From Aselliscus stoliczkanus (lineage: Eukaryota > Chordata > Mammalia > Chiroptera > Hipposideridae): a stretch of 64,000 bases of DNA. Both the position numbers and the translations under genes were made by a program. The notes under the pieces were generated by a model. It was not told the origin of the DNA and did no database searches. It worked only from the letters and a program-made list of their open reading frames with translations. The DNA is taken from assembly GCA_033961575.1 (NCBI GenBank), contig CM066733.1, positions 105,553,921 through 105,617,920 on the forward strand, given 5' to 3'. Positions 12,001 to 22,099 of this stretch are shown piece by piece. The first letter of the stretch is position 1. Every line of letters starts with the position of its first letter.

Positions 12001-12324
12001 CTTTTGATAGTTTATACTACATAACAGAAGATTTCTCCTATGTCAAGCCTTGTGAAAGTTCAAAGCATAACTGAGGCACATTCTGAACTTGTAGTCTCCA
12101 CCCTAGGGAGTCATTCATTTATGCACTAAATATTTTTTAGCTTTTCAAAAATATATACCCTATAGTTAAGTGGCTCATTATCTAGTGAACCTGGGTTGGG
12201 GCAAAATCTGTATAAGTAGGACTACAGGGCAAAGATGAACCATCCCCTGCATGATGTTACTTGTAAATGCTTAGAGTATTGTTTTGGATCATATGACACA
12301 TTATATTTTAAAAGTTGATTAGCT

Positions 12325-12440
12325 GGGCTGGCCGAGTGGCAAGGTGGTTAAGCGCTGGCTTGGGAAGCCAGCGGCCCTGGTTTAGGTCCCACATACCACA
12401 TATAAGGGCCAGTGACATTGCCCTCAAAAAAAAAAAAAAG
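12325..12440 (+). mobile_element. Type A tRNA-derived SINE
   Basis: Full head (gggctggccgagtggc), hairpin (cgctggcttgggaagccagc), B-box position (ggtttaggtccc, mutated), then 'agggccagtgacattgccct' and an A tail. It is flanked by the duplication aaagttgattagct at 12311-12324 and about 12437-12450. It carries a small extra 'ataccac' duplication before 'atataagggcc'. An open frame running through it is not a gene. Confidence 0.93.
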
Positions 12441-12793
12441 TTGATTAGCTATATGATCTTATTTGCTCTGGGCATTAAATCATGCAGAGATGTGAAACAG
12501 AAGGGAAAAAGAAAGATCCAAGCTGTCAGGTACCGGTTGTTCTGATTATGAAGGGGTAAAGAACCACTGCGAGGAGCAATTTCCAGCACCTAATTTGAAA
12601 GCCACAGAGGCCAGAGAGAGACCTCTCTCTAATTTTATTCATTCAGTATTTCTGAATCCCTACTCTCTGCTCTGTCTTGTGTTACTTTCAGGTATTCAAA
12701 AAGATCGTCTCAGCCCTCCTGTATCTGTGTCTGACTGGGAGGCACATATGGAAATCACAATACAAAGTGCCAATCAAGATATACGTGAAGATA

Positions 12794-12904
12794 GGGCCGG
12801 GCGAGTGTCGCGGTGGTTAAGCGCTGGCTTCGGAAGCCAGCGGCCCGGGTTCAGATCCCACATAAGAGGGCCAGTGATACTGCCCTCAAAAAAAAAAAAA
12901 AAAA
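12794..12904 (+). mobile_element. Type A tRNA-derived SINE
   Basis: Same order of blocks as the neighbouring copy, with 'tggcttcggaagcca' in the hairpin and 'gggttcagatccc' at the B-box position. The tail has about 16 A. The flanks atacgtgaaga (12781) and atacacgaaga (12909) look like a diverged duplication. The overlapping open frames of 60-124 codons are chance. Confidence 0.9.
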
Positions 12905-13165
12905 TGGTATACACGAAGACTGTAAAAACACTGAAGCAAAGCAGTCAGTTTTATTTATTAGGGTCATGAAGATACTTCTGGGTCTTAAAAAATGATCCTG
13001 AGGCCAGTAGAAATCTAAGAATTTATCAGATAGATGAAACTTTAGCAAAAACATAGGATGTGAAGACATTACATGACATAAAAATTATGTGATAGTGTAA
13101 GATATGGGAGAAGGAGGAGGTAGGGATTGGCGTCAGATAATTTAGGACCTTTGGTAGTCTAAGGG

Positions 13166-13374
13166 AATGATCAGCAAACTGTGGCCCATGGGCCCACGAT
13201 CTGTTTTAGTAAATAAAGTTTTATTGGCACACCACTAGACCCACAGTTTAGGTATCTATGCCTGCTTTCAAGCCACAAAAAGAGACTGTAGTTGCGAAAG
13301 AGATCATATAGCCTGCATGCATAAAACATTTATTATATGGCCCTTAACAAGAAAAATTTGCTGAATTTTGGCCT
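13166..13374. repeat. hAT-Charlie-type non-autonomous element
   Basis: It starts 'gatcagcaaactgtggccca' and includes 'taaataaagttttattggca'. It ends 'atggcccttaacaag' and 'tgctgaattttgg', an imperfect inverted copy of the start. This matches the eutherian 'cggcaaact...ggccc' hAT MITE group. The family name is not certain. Confidence 0.7.
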
Positions 13375-13439
13375 AAATAATAAAAGGACATAACTAAGGA
13401 AGTAGCACACAATGGAGAGAAAAGAGATTTGTAAAGCAT

Positions 13440-13870
13440 TTTAGAGATTTTTTTCCAAATAATATTTTTACTTCTACATATCCCTATAAAAGTAATAGAT
13501 ATTTATTGTAAACAATTTAAATAATGCAGTGTGTATAAAAAAGATTTTTTAAAAATTCAAGCAATAATAAAACATATAAGAGAAAGTGTCCTCAGAGGTA
13601 ACTATTGCTAATGATTTGAGGTACATTTTTTTCAAGATTTCTTCATGCATATATATTTATTCATATTCATTTGTTTTATAAGTGGGGTCATTTTATACAG
13701 ACTATTCTGTACTCTACTTTATCACTTAACAGTACAGCATGGAACTTTCCATGTCATGACATATACATCTATCTCATGCCCATGAACACTTTTATATTTT
13801 AAACATTCTTTTGTATAAAAGTCCAATATAATTATTCACCCATTCTATTGATATTTATTGAGAAATGTAG
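13440..13870 (-). repeat. Old L1 (L1M-like) 3' region
   Basis: The run 'agaggtaactattgctaat', 'tttcttcatgcatatata', 'ctttatcacttaacagtac' and 'ctttccatgtcatgaca' is the familiar 3' region of ancient L1 elements, read antisense to L1. Heavily diverged. Confidence 0.6.
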
Positions 13871-14600
13871 TGTGTACCTATGGAGCTGTCTATTCAGTAC
13901 CTCTCTACACGTATCTTCTGAGAACTCTGCCCCCTGCCGCCATCCAGTTGTGTACCATGACAGCCATCATACTAGTAGAATTTAATCCTATCCCTTAGCC
14001 TCAATCTTTTGGTTCAAGTGTGGGCATTTAAAGCAAGTCATTAATGGAGGAAACAGCTAATTGCTGCTAAAATTTGGGTTTCCATTTCCATAACATAATT
14101 GGAGAAACTGAGACACAGATCAGATAATGTCCAGATATTAGAGTGTGTTTTGCAGTGTCATCACACGATAGCCTGCCTGCCCCCATGTACCTTTCCATAA
14201 AGACAGATATTTACTTCAATATTATGCTTACACTATGTTTCTCTACTTGGCCCCAAAAGATGGCTGGTTAGTCAATGATGCGTAAGATTCCTCAAGGGAG
14301 GAAAAACCTAAGACAAGCATAGTCGCATGGGAGCCATAGCAGGAATCACAGAGTTGAAGAAAAAGAGTGTAGACCCTTTGTTTCAGGTTCTGACAGACTG
14401 CATGTGAAATGAGTTATTGATGTGATAATATCTGTCCTTCATGCAGTCTTACCAGTAAGCCTCAACAGAGGGAGTTTCTGTCTCTTAGGAGGTGCATGAC
14501 AATAACATCATGGGACCTTTAGTAACGGCAGCCTGCAGGCATGGGTAATTTGGTGCTGAGCTAAATTCTCTGGCATGAGACTCACAGACCTCGGAAGATA
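13871..14600. other. Unassigned, no gene seen
   Basis: No coding similarity or nameable repeat recognised. Confidence 0.4.
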
Positions 14601-14615
14601 CATTGCTCTTTTCTT

Positions 14616-15077
14616 CTTTAAGAAAAAAAGATTTTATTGGGGAATTAGAGGAGGGGAACAGTGTTGGGGAACTGGGGAAGGGGAACAGACAAGTTGCTAT
14701 CCTTTTGTTCATCAGTCTAGTTGTGGAGGACATTACTTCACTGGCCCATGTTGGTATCATCATTGCGCTCTTCTCAGGTGAGGCAGATCCGTCGCCCGCC
14801 TCTGGACAGCCGCTCACCGTAGCTCTTGGCAGCTCACACCGGCTGCCAGCCACTCACGCTGGCTGCTGGCCACTCACTGTAGCCTATGGCTGCCCACTGC
14901 AGCAAGGGGCTGCAGCTATGCCATACCAGGGACTCACAGCAGCCCAGCTCCAGGTGGAGCTGTTGTTCACCAACTTAGCTGTAGAGGGCAGTGTCACTGG
15001 CCCTCATATGTGGGATCCGAACTAGGGCCGATGGCGTCCCAAGCCAGCTCTTAACCAATACACCACTAGGCCAGCCC
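14616..15077 (-). mobile_element. Composite SINE: type A head with long body
   Basis: Read on the minus strand it begins with a type A head (ggggctggcctagtgg, then ctggcttgggacgccatc, then gttcggatccc, then gagggccagtgacactgccc). Where the monomer goes to poly(A), this copy continues for about 350 bp through a GC-richer body with repeated 'gctggcagcc' or 'gagtggc' motifs. It ends in two 'tgttcccc..ccc' blocks and CCAATAAAATC plus an A tail. AATAAA is a polyadenylation signal. Flanking 15-bp duplications (cattgctcttttctt at 14601-14615; cattgatcttttctt at 15078-15092) show it moved as one unit. The 140-codon open frame at 14603-15025 runs antisense through it and is not a gene. Confidence 0.88.
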
Positions 15078-15092
15078 CATTGATCTTTTCTT

Positions 15093-15479
15093 ATGTATGA
15101 GACAATAAAAGGAGCAGTTAGGCCTGATTTGGGGCTCAGTCCATGAGGCTGGAGTCCCCTGGCACCAACTGCATTTTTCTCTTATTTGCATGTCTCTCTT
15201 TCTTAACCTTTTGCAGTCCCTTCTCCACTCCCACTGATTTGTCATGCTGGATGTGACAGCAGAGAATGCCAGTTGTCTACTAGCTGTTCTCCCTTTCTTA
15301 CTGGCCACATGGATAAACTACATTTCCTAGGCTCTCTTGTTTATAGGTGGTCAAAGTACTAAATTCTCACCAGTGAAATGTGACTGAAAGTAATGCTCTC
15401 CATTATATTAGCTATCTTTTGCTGTTTAACAAATTGTAGCCTAAAAGAACAATAAATATTGTGTAAGGGAAAGCACACA
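15093..15479. other. Unassigned, possibly old LTR debris
   Basis: No gene seen. 'tttcctaggctctcttg' and 'ggccacatggataaac' resemble motifs of old MaLR-type LTRs, but the match is too weak to name. Confidence 0.35.
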
Positions 15480-15832
15480 TTTATATGTGCCTCCTGTACT
15501 CTCGATTCTCAACTATAACACTACTTGACTTCTGACTTCAAATGTGTGGGGTTTCCACACATCAAGCAATTCTCTAATATCAGCTGGGTATCTCACAATT
15601 TGACTCTACTTGGAGATAGTGTCAGATACCACAGATTAAGGGTTTCATTCTACAAGGTGCCCCCCCCAACCCCCACACATACTTCAGATGCCAGTCGCAA
15701 ATTCATGTTGTTACATGTGTTTCAGACCAACCATGATCCCCTCCTTGGTTTTGATTAATTTGCTAGAGCAGATCACAGAACTCAGGAAATAATTTACTTA
15801 CTAGATACCTACTTTTAAAAAATAAAAACATA

Positions 15833-15937
15833 GGGCCGGCCGAGTGGCGCGGTGGTTAAGCGCTGGCTTGGGAAGCCAGCGGCCCCGGTTCGGTCCCACA
15901 TATGAGGGCCAGTGACACTGCCCTCAAAAAAAAAAAA
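15833..15937 (+). mobile_element. Type A tRNA-derived SINE, near-consensus
   Basis: It has intact A-box-like (gtggcgcggtggttaagc) and B-box (ggttcggtccc) promoter regions for RNA polymerase III, a perfect cgctggctt/aagccagcg stem, the 'gagggccagtgacactgccc' block and a 12-A tail. It is almost identical to the copy at 20540-20648, which implies a recent insertion. It sits directly upstream of a type B SINE inside an older LTR. Confidence 0.95.
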
Positions 15938-15947
15938 TCCTTTCCTT

Positions 15948-16136
15948 GGGCCTGCCACGTGGCTCAGCTGGTTAAGAGCTCACTCAAGAGTGCGAGCTGA
16001 AAAAAAAAAAAAAGAGTGCAAGCTGAGCTCTGAACAAGGGTGGTTCGATTCCCGGCCTGAGCTGAGTTGCCGTTGAACTGCCAACAGGTGGCAGGATGGC
16101 TCAGCTATTTAAAAAAACAAAACAAAACAAAAAACA
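15948..16136 (+). mobile_element. Type B tRNA-derived SINE with internal poly(A) insertion
   Basis: The head is gggcctgccacgtggctcag, with an A-box-like ggctcagctggttaagagc, a B box ggttcgattcc, then 'ctgccaacaggtggcagg' and 'atggctcagct' ending in a (AAAAC)n tail. Compared with the copy at 52936-53082, it holds 26 extra bases: 14 A plus a second copy of a 12-bp block (gagtgcgagctg at 15988-15999; gagtgcaagctg at 16014-16025). Confidence 0.9.
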
Positions 16137-16724
16137 TATAACTTAGGAATAGCCAGATGGAAGAAATGCATAGAGCAAGGTAGGTGAGGTGGCACTCAGA
16201 GCTACTATGCCCTTCTCTGGGGCACCTCCCTCTCAGCACCTCCACATATTCTCCAGCCCAGAAGCAATCCAAACCCAATCCTTTGAGTTTTATGGAAACT
16301 TCATTACATAGGCATAATTAATTAAATCTTTGGCCATTGGTAGTTGAACCCAATCTTTAGTCCCTTTCCCCTCTCTGAAGACTGAGGGTTGGGGCTGAAA
16401 GTTTCAACCCTCTAATCACATGGTTGGTTACCCTGGCAACCAGTTCTCATCCTTAGATTATCCATAAGCTTTCAAAAAATTACCTCATTAACACAGCTCA
16501 TGTGTGGTTATAAAGGGCTTGCTATATAAATAACAGAAGTTACCCATTTCACCTTTATCACTTTGAAGGTGTTTCAGGACCTGAAGAAAACGACCAGATA
16601 AAACAAAAGATAACTCTGTGGCTCTTACATATGAAATTACAAGGAATTTAGTAGCTCTGTGCTATGATCAGTGGATGAAGACCAAATATGCATTTATTGT
16701 AAACCACAATAGCATACATTTATA

Positions 16725-17172
16725 GCATACATATATTACATTATATAGTTTCTGACGTTTGTGAATTCAGGATTGGTTCCACTGTGTGATTCCAAAATCA
16801 GGGTCTTTCATGAGATTGAAATCAGGATGGCAGTGGGGGCTGTAGTCATCTGAAGGACTGGCTGGGGCTTGATGTTTTACTTCTAAGATAACTCACTCAT
16901 ATGACCTTTGATAGGATACCTCAGCTCCTTACCACATGGACTTTACAAAAAGACCACTTGAGTATCCTTATAACATGGCAGTATCCTTATAACATAGCAA
17001 GTGACCCAAGAGAGCAAGGCAGAAGCTACATCTTTTATGACCTGGCCTCAAAAGTCATATGCCGTCACTGCCTCAGTAATCGATTTGGTTACACAAGTCA
17101 GCTTTATTTAGTGTGGGTGAATACTACAAAAGGGCATGAAAACTAGGCAGCAGGACTCATTGGAGGTCATCT
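16725..17172 (-). mobile_element. MaLR-like LTR fragment
   Basis: 'gggctgtagtcatctgaag', 'ggctggggcttgatg', 'agagcaaggcagaagctac', 'atgacctggcctc' and the end 'ttgaaggctggctacca' match one MLT1-related LTR type in reverse complement. A similar LTR lies at 35035-35650. A 19-bp tandem duplication is present at 16961-16998. Confidence 0.62.
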
Positions 17173-17579
17173 TGAAGGCTGGCTACCAGAGTTGTTTAAG
17201 AGAGAAGGTAGGACCTTCCTACATTCTCCTTCTTCTGTCTGGAAACCAGATGTGATGTCTCACTCTAAAACGTAAAGATAATGACAAAGCCTTATGGATC
17301 ACAGAGCCACAAGATGGGGGTGATTCTGTATGAAACAGAACAAATTAGAAGAGGCCTGAACATCCTCTAGGTAACAGTAGTTTCGTGATATTGTCTCTTG
17401 ATGTAATAGATAAATGGATTTTGGAGAAGCCTCCCTCTGAAGACAGGAGTTGATTGTGTCTATAATAGAACGTGTGATTCTCGGTGCTGGTAGACAATTC
17501 TGTATGACATTTTCATGTTTCTGCATGGTGCAGGTCTTCAAACCAAGTGGGTGTGTTTGAATAGCAAAAGACTTTGAAA

Positions 17580-19590
17580 CTAGAGATTTAGAGACTTGCC
17601 TTCCTTGGAGATATTTGTTATATTCCCTTTTGCTGTTGTGATTGGGTGTTTTCTGATACCTTATCTTCCAAATTGCTGATTTGATCCTCTTCTTCGTTTA
17701 GACTGCTGGTGATTCCTTCTAATGCATTCTTCATTTCAGTTATTATATGCTTCAATTCTGACTGATTCTTTTTTATGACTTTTATGTCATTTTATATGCT
17801 TTCTATCTCTTTGTTGAAGTTCTCACAAAGTTTCTTGAGCATTCTTATAATTATTGTTTTGCACCCTGTATCTGGTAGGTTGCTTGTGTCCATTTTGTTT
17901 AGTTCTGTTTCTGGAGTTTTCTCCTGTTCTTTCATTTGGGACATATTTCTTTTTCCCCCATTTCGACTGCCTCTCAGTTTGTTTCTATGTATAGGGTAGA
18001 TCTGTTATGTCTCCCAGTCTTAGCTGGGTGGCCTTATGTAGTTGGTACCCTATGGGGCCCTGGCATAGTCTATCTGCTCTGGGTGCTCCAGGAGTGTCCC
18101 TTGTGTAGTTTGTGTGTGTCCTTCTGTTATAGTTGAGTCTTGATTGCTATTAGCACATCAATAGGTGAGATTGACCCTCAGGGGTTTAGCCATCTCTACA
18201 GCTTTATGAGTTGATATGCGAAGGTCTTACCTCACTGAATGGGCTTGGCTTTAGTGGGCTTGGTGCCTATTGAGACCATCCTTTGTGTGTGCTGCTTGTG
18301 GGGCTAATTGGATGGTGCTCTGCTGTGTCTGAAACCAACCTCTAAGTATGCTGGTTCCTGGGCCTCTTGGGAGGGCTTCCAGTGCAGCTCAGGTCACCAA
18401 CTGCTTGTGACTGGCCGGGTGTTACCTGGTAAGAGCTACAGAGTCATCCATGGTTGGTCTCTGCCTGTGCTAAATCTGGAGGCAGGTAGGAGAGGCCACA
18501 CTGTGAACCAAAGACATTTGCCACCAGTACCAGGTCTGAGGTAGCTCCACAAAAACTAGGACACCCCAAGGCCTGCTGCTACCTGTCAGGTCACTTTAGG
18601 TTTAAGCACTGATAGAGCCTCATGTGGTATAAAAGTTGGAGGAGGCAGGGTCTCAGCGTGTCACTAAATGGGAAGAATTGTGGTCACCAGGTTAATGTAA
18701 ATTCTGGTTTGATGCCAGTGCTGAGCCTGGAGCTACTCAGCAAGAGTCTCAGATAATACCAAGGTTAGTTGCTGTCTGCCTGGGGCCTGCTGGACTCCGA
18801 TAGTTTTCCAAGAAAGAGTACAATGCAGGTGGGACAGGTTGCTTGTAGAGAAAGTGCCTCCAGCTGGTGGAGTTGGGTTGGGTACGGGTCTCAAAGAGCC
18901 AGCAGGTTGGAGCAGCAGGCTCACCAGGCCAATCAGATTCAGATTTGGCCTATGGGGGCGGGCTCAACACAGAAAAGATGGCTTCTGTCTGCTGGCTGCA
19001 TCAAAGGAGGACCCAGCACAGGGAAAATGGCGACAGGCCTTCAGCCCTTGCTTCTAAGCCATACACCTGTCTTCCTTCACCTCTGCCCATATGTCTCCAG
19101 TGCCTCCTGAGTCACTGTCCCTTTGCTGGGGCCCAAGGTGAGTACCTGCAAGCAAGTGAGTCTGTGTGTGGGCCATTTAAGATGTCTGCGTTTTCTGCAG
19201 CCCTCTTTCCCACCCAGATGGTCTGAATCCCCAATGTTTTTTATAGCCAGATGTTGTGGGAGTCCGTTTCCTGGCACCAGTACTCCAGGTTGGGGGGCTT
19301 GGTCTGGGGCTGGGGATCCCTCACTCCTCTAGGGAGAGCTTCTGTGGCCAAAATATCCCTCCTGATTCTCAACCGCCACACGAAGGTTTGGGACCCCTTT
19401 CACATCTGTGCCTCTCCTATCAGTCTCGATGTAGTGTCTTTATATTGTTAGTTATAGGATTTATGTTCAGCTAGACTTCAGTGGGTTGTCCATTTTGATT
19501 GTTCTATTGAATTTAGTTGTAATTTTAATGTGTTTATGGAAGGAAACAGGCACAGTGTTAATATACCCCACCATCTTGGGTCTTTAAAAG
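17580..19590 (-). mobile_element. L1 5' end: 5' UTR and start of ORF1
   Basis: Read on the minus strand, the right edge (about 19585) carries CCAAGATGGTG, the YY1-type motif near the 5' start of mammalian L1. About 1.5 kb of relatively GC-rich 5' UTR follows. The sequence then enters ORF1, with the N-terminal and coiled-coil part at about 17600-17960 (a Glu/Lys/Ile-rich pattern with many stops). Nothing from ORF2 or the 3' UTR is present to the left. L1 copies usually lose the 5' end, so keeping only the 5' end is unusual. The 60-119 codon open frames in 17775-19474 lie within this element and are not genes. Confidence 0.7.
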
Positions 19591-19599
19591 TGATACCCT

Positions 19600-20178
19600 T
19601 TGTAAGTAATTTGAGACTTCTATAGAAGTGAGTTGGAAATAATTTTTTGTCATAGTCTATTTACTTTAATTATGGGATTTTAAGTTTATGATCAAGTATT
19701 ATCCCTGCCCTTTGATTATCTAAGTGACTACTATCGATCTTGCTTTAACTGTTCTAATCTTTAAATCTCCAAAATAAAATTCTGTCCTCGATGGGGTATC
19801 ATCACATACTAGGAAATTTTATTTTCTGCATGTAGGATGTTCCCACTCAGATAATATGAAATCAAATGCAGACTTTGTCTTATATGCCATAATTTCCTTA
19901 CCTTGAGTTTGAGTAGGATGTTAATGAAATAAATTCCTTTATAGACCAGTTAACATAACAGTTTTTGTTTCCTTCCTGTCAAACCAAGTACATACTTTTC
20001 TTCTACATGAAAAAGATTAGAAAAACTCCAGATGGTCCAGACCTGCCTCATATTGATCACATTTAATGATTTTGCTATTAACTTTCTAAGGAGTTAGGAA
20101 ATAAGGACAAGAAATTGGTTTAATAATAGTATCTTATAGTATTTTCTGATACTCCTTCTGCTTTGTTTTCTGCTTAGT
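19600..20178. other. Unassigned, no gene seen
   Basis: No coding similarity or nameable repeat. Confidence 0.45.
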
Positions 20179-20201
20179 TTTTTTTTTTTTTTTTTTTTTT
20201 A
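20179..20201. repeat. Poly(T) tract
   Basis: About 22 consecutive T, probably the poly(A) tail of a minus-strand retroelement whose body I cannot delimit. Confidence 0.7.
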
Positions 20202-20280
20202 CATCTCATGGATTGGCTTTAATATTTGGTAAATTTTCTAAGTACTTTGTTTTAAATATTAAGTATCCTTTTGGATTTTA

Positions 20281-20539
20281 TAATGTCTTTTTTATTTTTT
20301 ATATATTTTTTAAATTAGCTTCAGGTGTACAAAGTGCAATAGTTATACTTTTTACCCCTCAAAGTGACAACCCCCTCCCCCAATTCTCTCCCCACTCTTC
20401 CCCCCCATATCATACTATCTATTACAATTCCTTTGACTCCCTTCCACCATATAATCCACATCACATGACCATCTATATATTCAATTACAGTTGGCATACA
20501 ATATTATACAACATCAATTTCAGGTATACAGTGCAGTGA
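20281..20539 (-). repeat. L1 3' UTR fragment
   Basis: 'agcttcaggtgtacaaagtg', the C-rich 'cccctcccccaattctctcc' and 'caatttcaggtatacagtgc' are L1 3' end motifs on the minus strand. A type A SINE follows directly at the right edge. Confidence 0.68.
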
Positions 20540-20648
20540 TTTTTTTTTTTTTTTGAGGGCAGTGTCACTGGCCCTCATATGTGGGACCCGAACCGGGGCC
20601 GCTGGCTTCCGAAGCCAGCGCTTAACCACCGCGCCACTCGGCCAGCCC
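20540..20648 (-). mobile_element. Type A tRNA-derived SINE, near-consensus
   Basis: The reverse complement has all type A blocks, a perfect cgctggctt/aagccagcg stem and an intact B box (ggttcgggtccc). The tail is 14-15 T on this strand. It lies against the L1 3' end fragment; no clear target duplication is seen. Confidence 0.93.
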
Positions 20649-21583
20649 CTCTACTTAGTTTTTGACCGATTGTATTCTTGTTGGTTTTCTAGTGGTCTGT
20701 ATTCCCAGACCTTTTTGTTGGTGCAATCTAATGTAGCCCCTTGGGCTCTGGTGTATGTCTTCCTTTGAAAACCTAGGTCATGGTCATAGTTCTAATTCGG
20801 AGACATAGTTGTAGATTATGAGGAAAACTAAGGAGGCAGAGAAAAAAATTTTAGGCAAACATTTTGAAAATAGATACCATCCGTCACGGAGACTATTTGG
20901 TGAGGCAATATGTGATTCTATGTAAACTATACCCTTAAAGGAGAGCAAATAAAAATAGTGTCCTACTTTGTTTAAATCCATTGACCTCTTCCTGACAGGA
21001 AATTCAAAAGCAATTCCAGGAAACATCAGCAGGAGAATCCAAAAGTTATATAACCACATATGTGGCTAAACTTACATTTTGAATTCAGATAACAGCAGTT
21101 CTGATCAAGTACATTTAAAGAAACATGCTGACCATCTACCATCAGAAAGGAACTTGCAGAGGTAAAAATGACACATATAATAAGATAGCTGTTTCAATGT
21201 ATTGTACACAAGACATGTAAAAATCTTTCATCTTAACAGCAGGCACCAGAGTTCCTTTTATTTTATTGAGGAAATTCTTTGATGAAATCACCTGACATGG
21301 AAAATGAGATCTTATGGGCATGGATTATCAAGAGTCAAACAAAGGAGAAAGCTTAACTCCTATTTATTAGAAATAAACAAGAATTTAAAGGGAGGACAGA
21401 GAGCTCAACAGAGAGGGAGAGAGAAAGAGTAGGTGAGGATTTTTAAAAGCAGAGATGTCTAATGTTAATTATTTTGAAATGTAAAACTCTCTACTCTACC
21501 TCCCTAGCACTCAGTAAAGTTTTGAAAGTCCCTTGTTTTAACAAGTTGAGAGTAGGGACTGATTTCCACAAATGAGAGTTTAT
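20649..21583. other. Unassigned, no gene seen
   Basis: No gene or nameable repeat; a purine-rich patch (gagagggagagagaaagag) lies near 21409-21429. Confidence 0.45.
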
Positions 21584-22099
21584 ATTAGTTTTCTATCACT
21601 GATGTGACAAATTACCAAAAATTTAGTGGCTTAAAACAGCATAAATTTATTGTTTTATAGTTCTGGAAGTCAGAAGTCCTAAAATAGGTCCTTTGTAGCT
21701 AAAATGAAAGTGTCAACAGGACTGGTTTCTTCTGGAGGATCTAGGGGAAAATGCATTCCTTGTCTTTTCCATGCTCTAGAAGCTTCCTATGTTCTTTGCC
21801 TTGAGACCCCTTCTTCCATCTTCCAAGCAACAACATCCCATTTCAAATGTCTATCTCTCTCTCCCTGACCTCTGCGTTTGTCTTTCTAACTCCTTTTCTG
21901 ACTCTTATTTTTCTGCTTCCCTTTTTCCCTTACAAGAATGCTTGTGATAACATTGCATCCATTTACATAATCCAGGATAATCTCTCCATCTCAAGATTAT
22001 AACTGCAAAGCCTCTTTTTGCCATGCAAGGTAACAAATTCACAGATTTTGGGGATTCATATGGGATCATCTTTGGGGATCCATCATTCTGTCTACCACA
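21584..22099 (-). mobile_element. MLT1-type MaLR LTR
   Basis: It begins 'tatattagttttctatcac' and 'gtgacaaattaccaaaa', and ends 'attctgtctaccaca'. Internal 'agttctggaagtcagaagt' and 'aatccaggataatctctcc' fit a full-length MLT1 LTR in reverse complement. Confidence 0.85.

Larger units (their letters stand above)
15480..16710 (-). mobile_element. ERVL-type LTR, split by SINE insertions
   Basis: The left part (15480-15820: 'ggagatagtgtcagatac', 'cagatgccagtcgcaaatt', 'aatttgctagagcagatcac') and the right part (16138-16710: 'gccagatggaagaaatgc', 'aggcataattaattaaatc', 'cacatggttggttaccctgg', ending 'gaccaaatatgcatttattg') belong to one LTR family on the minus strand. I recognise the family pattern but cannot give its name. 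The SINEs at 15833-16136 fall inside it, so it is older than they are. Confidence 0.65.

Noticed and set aside
12595..12969. 124-codon open frame
   Set aside because: Half of it is a type A SINE with poly(A) read as Lys; no domain in the rest.
14485..14853. 122-codon minus-strand open frame
   Set aside because: It overlaps the composite SINE and its flank, with no protein-like features.
14603..15025. 140-codon plus-strand open frame
   Set aside because: It runs antisense through the composite SINE, whose target duplications span the same interval.
15833..15937. Functional tRNA gene
   Set aside because: The Pol III box regions and a hairpin are present, but there is no complete cloverleaf or acceptor stem, and the same unit recurs with poly(A) tails and target duplications, so it is a SINE.
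17775..19474. Cluster of 60-119 codon frames as a GC-rich gene
   Set aside because: The interval matches an antisense L1 5' UTR and ORF1; GC content comes from the L1 5' UTR.
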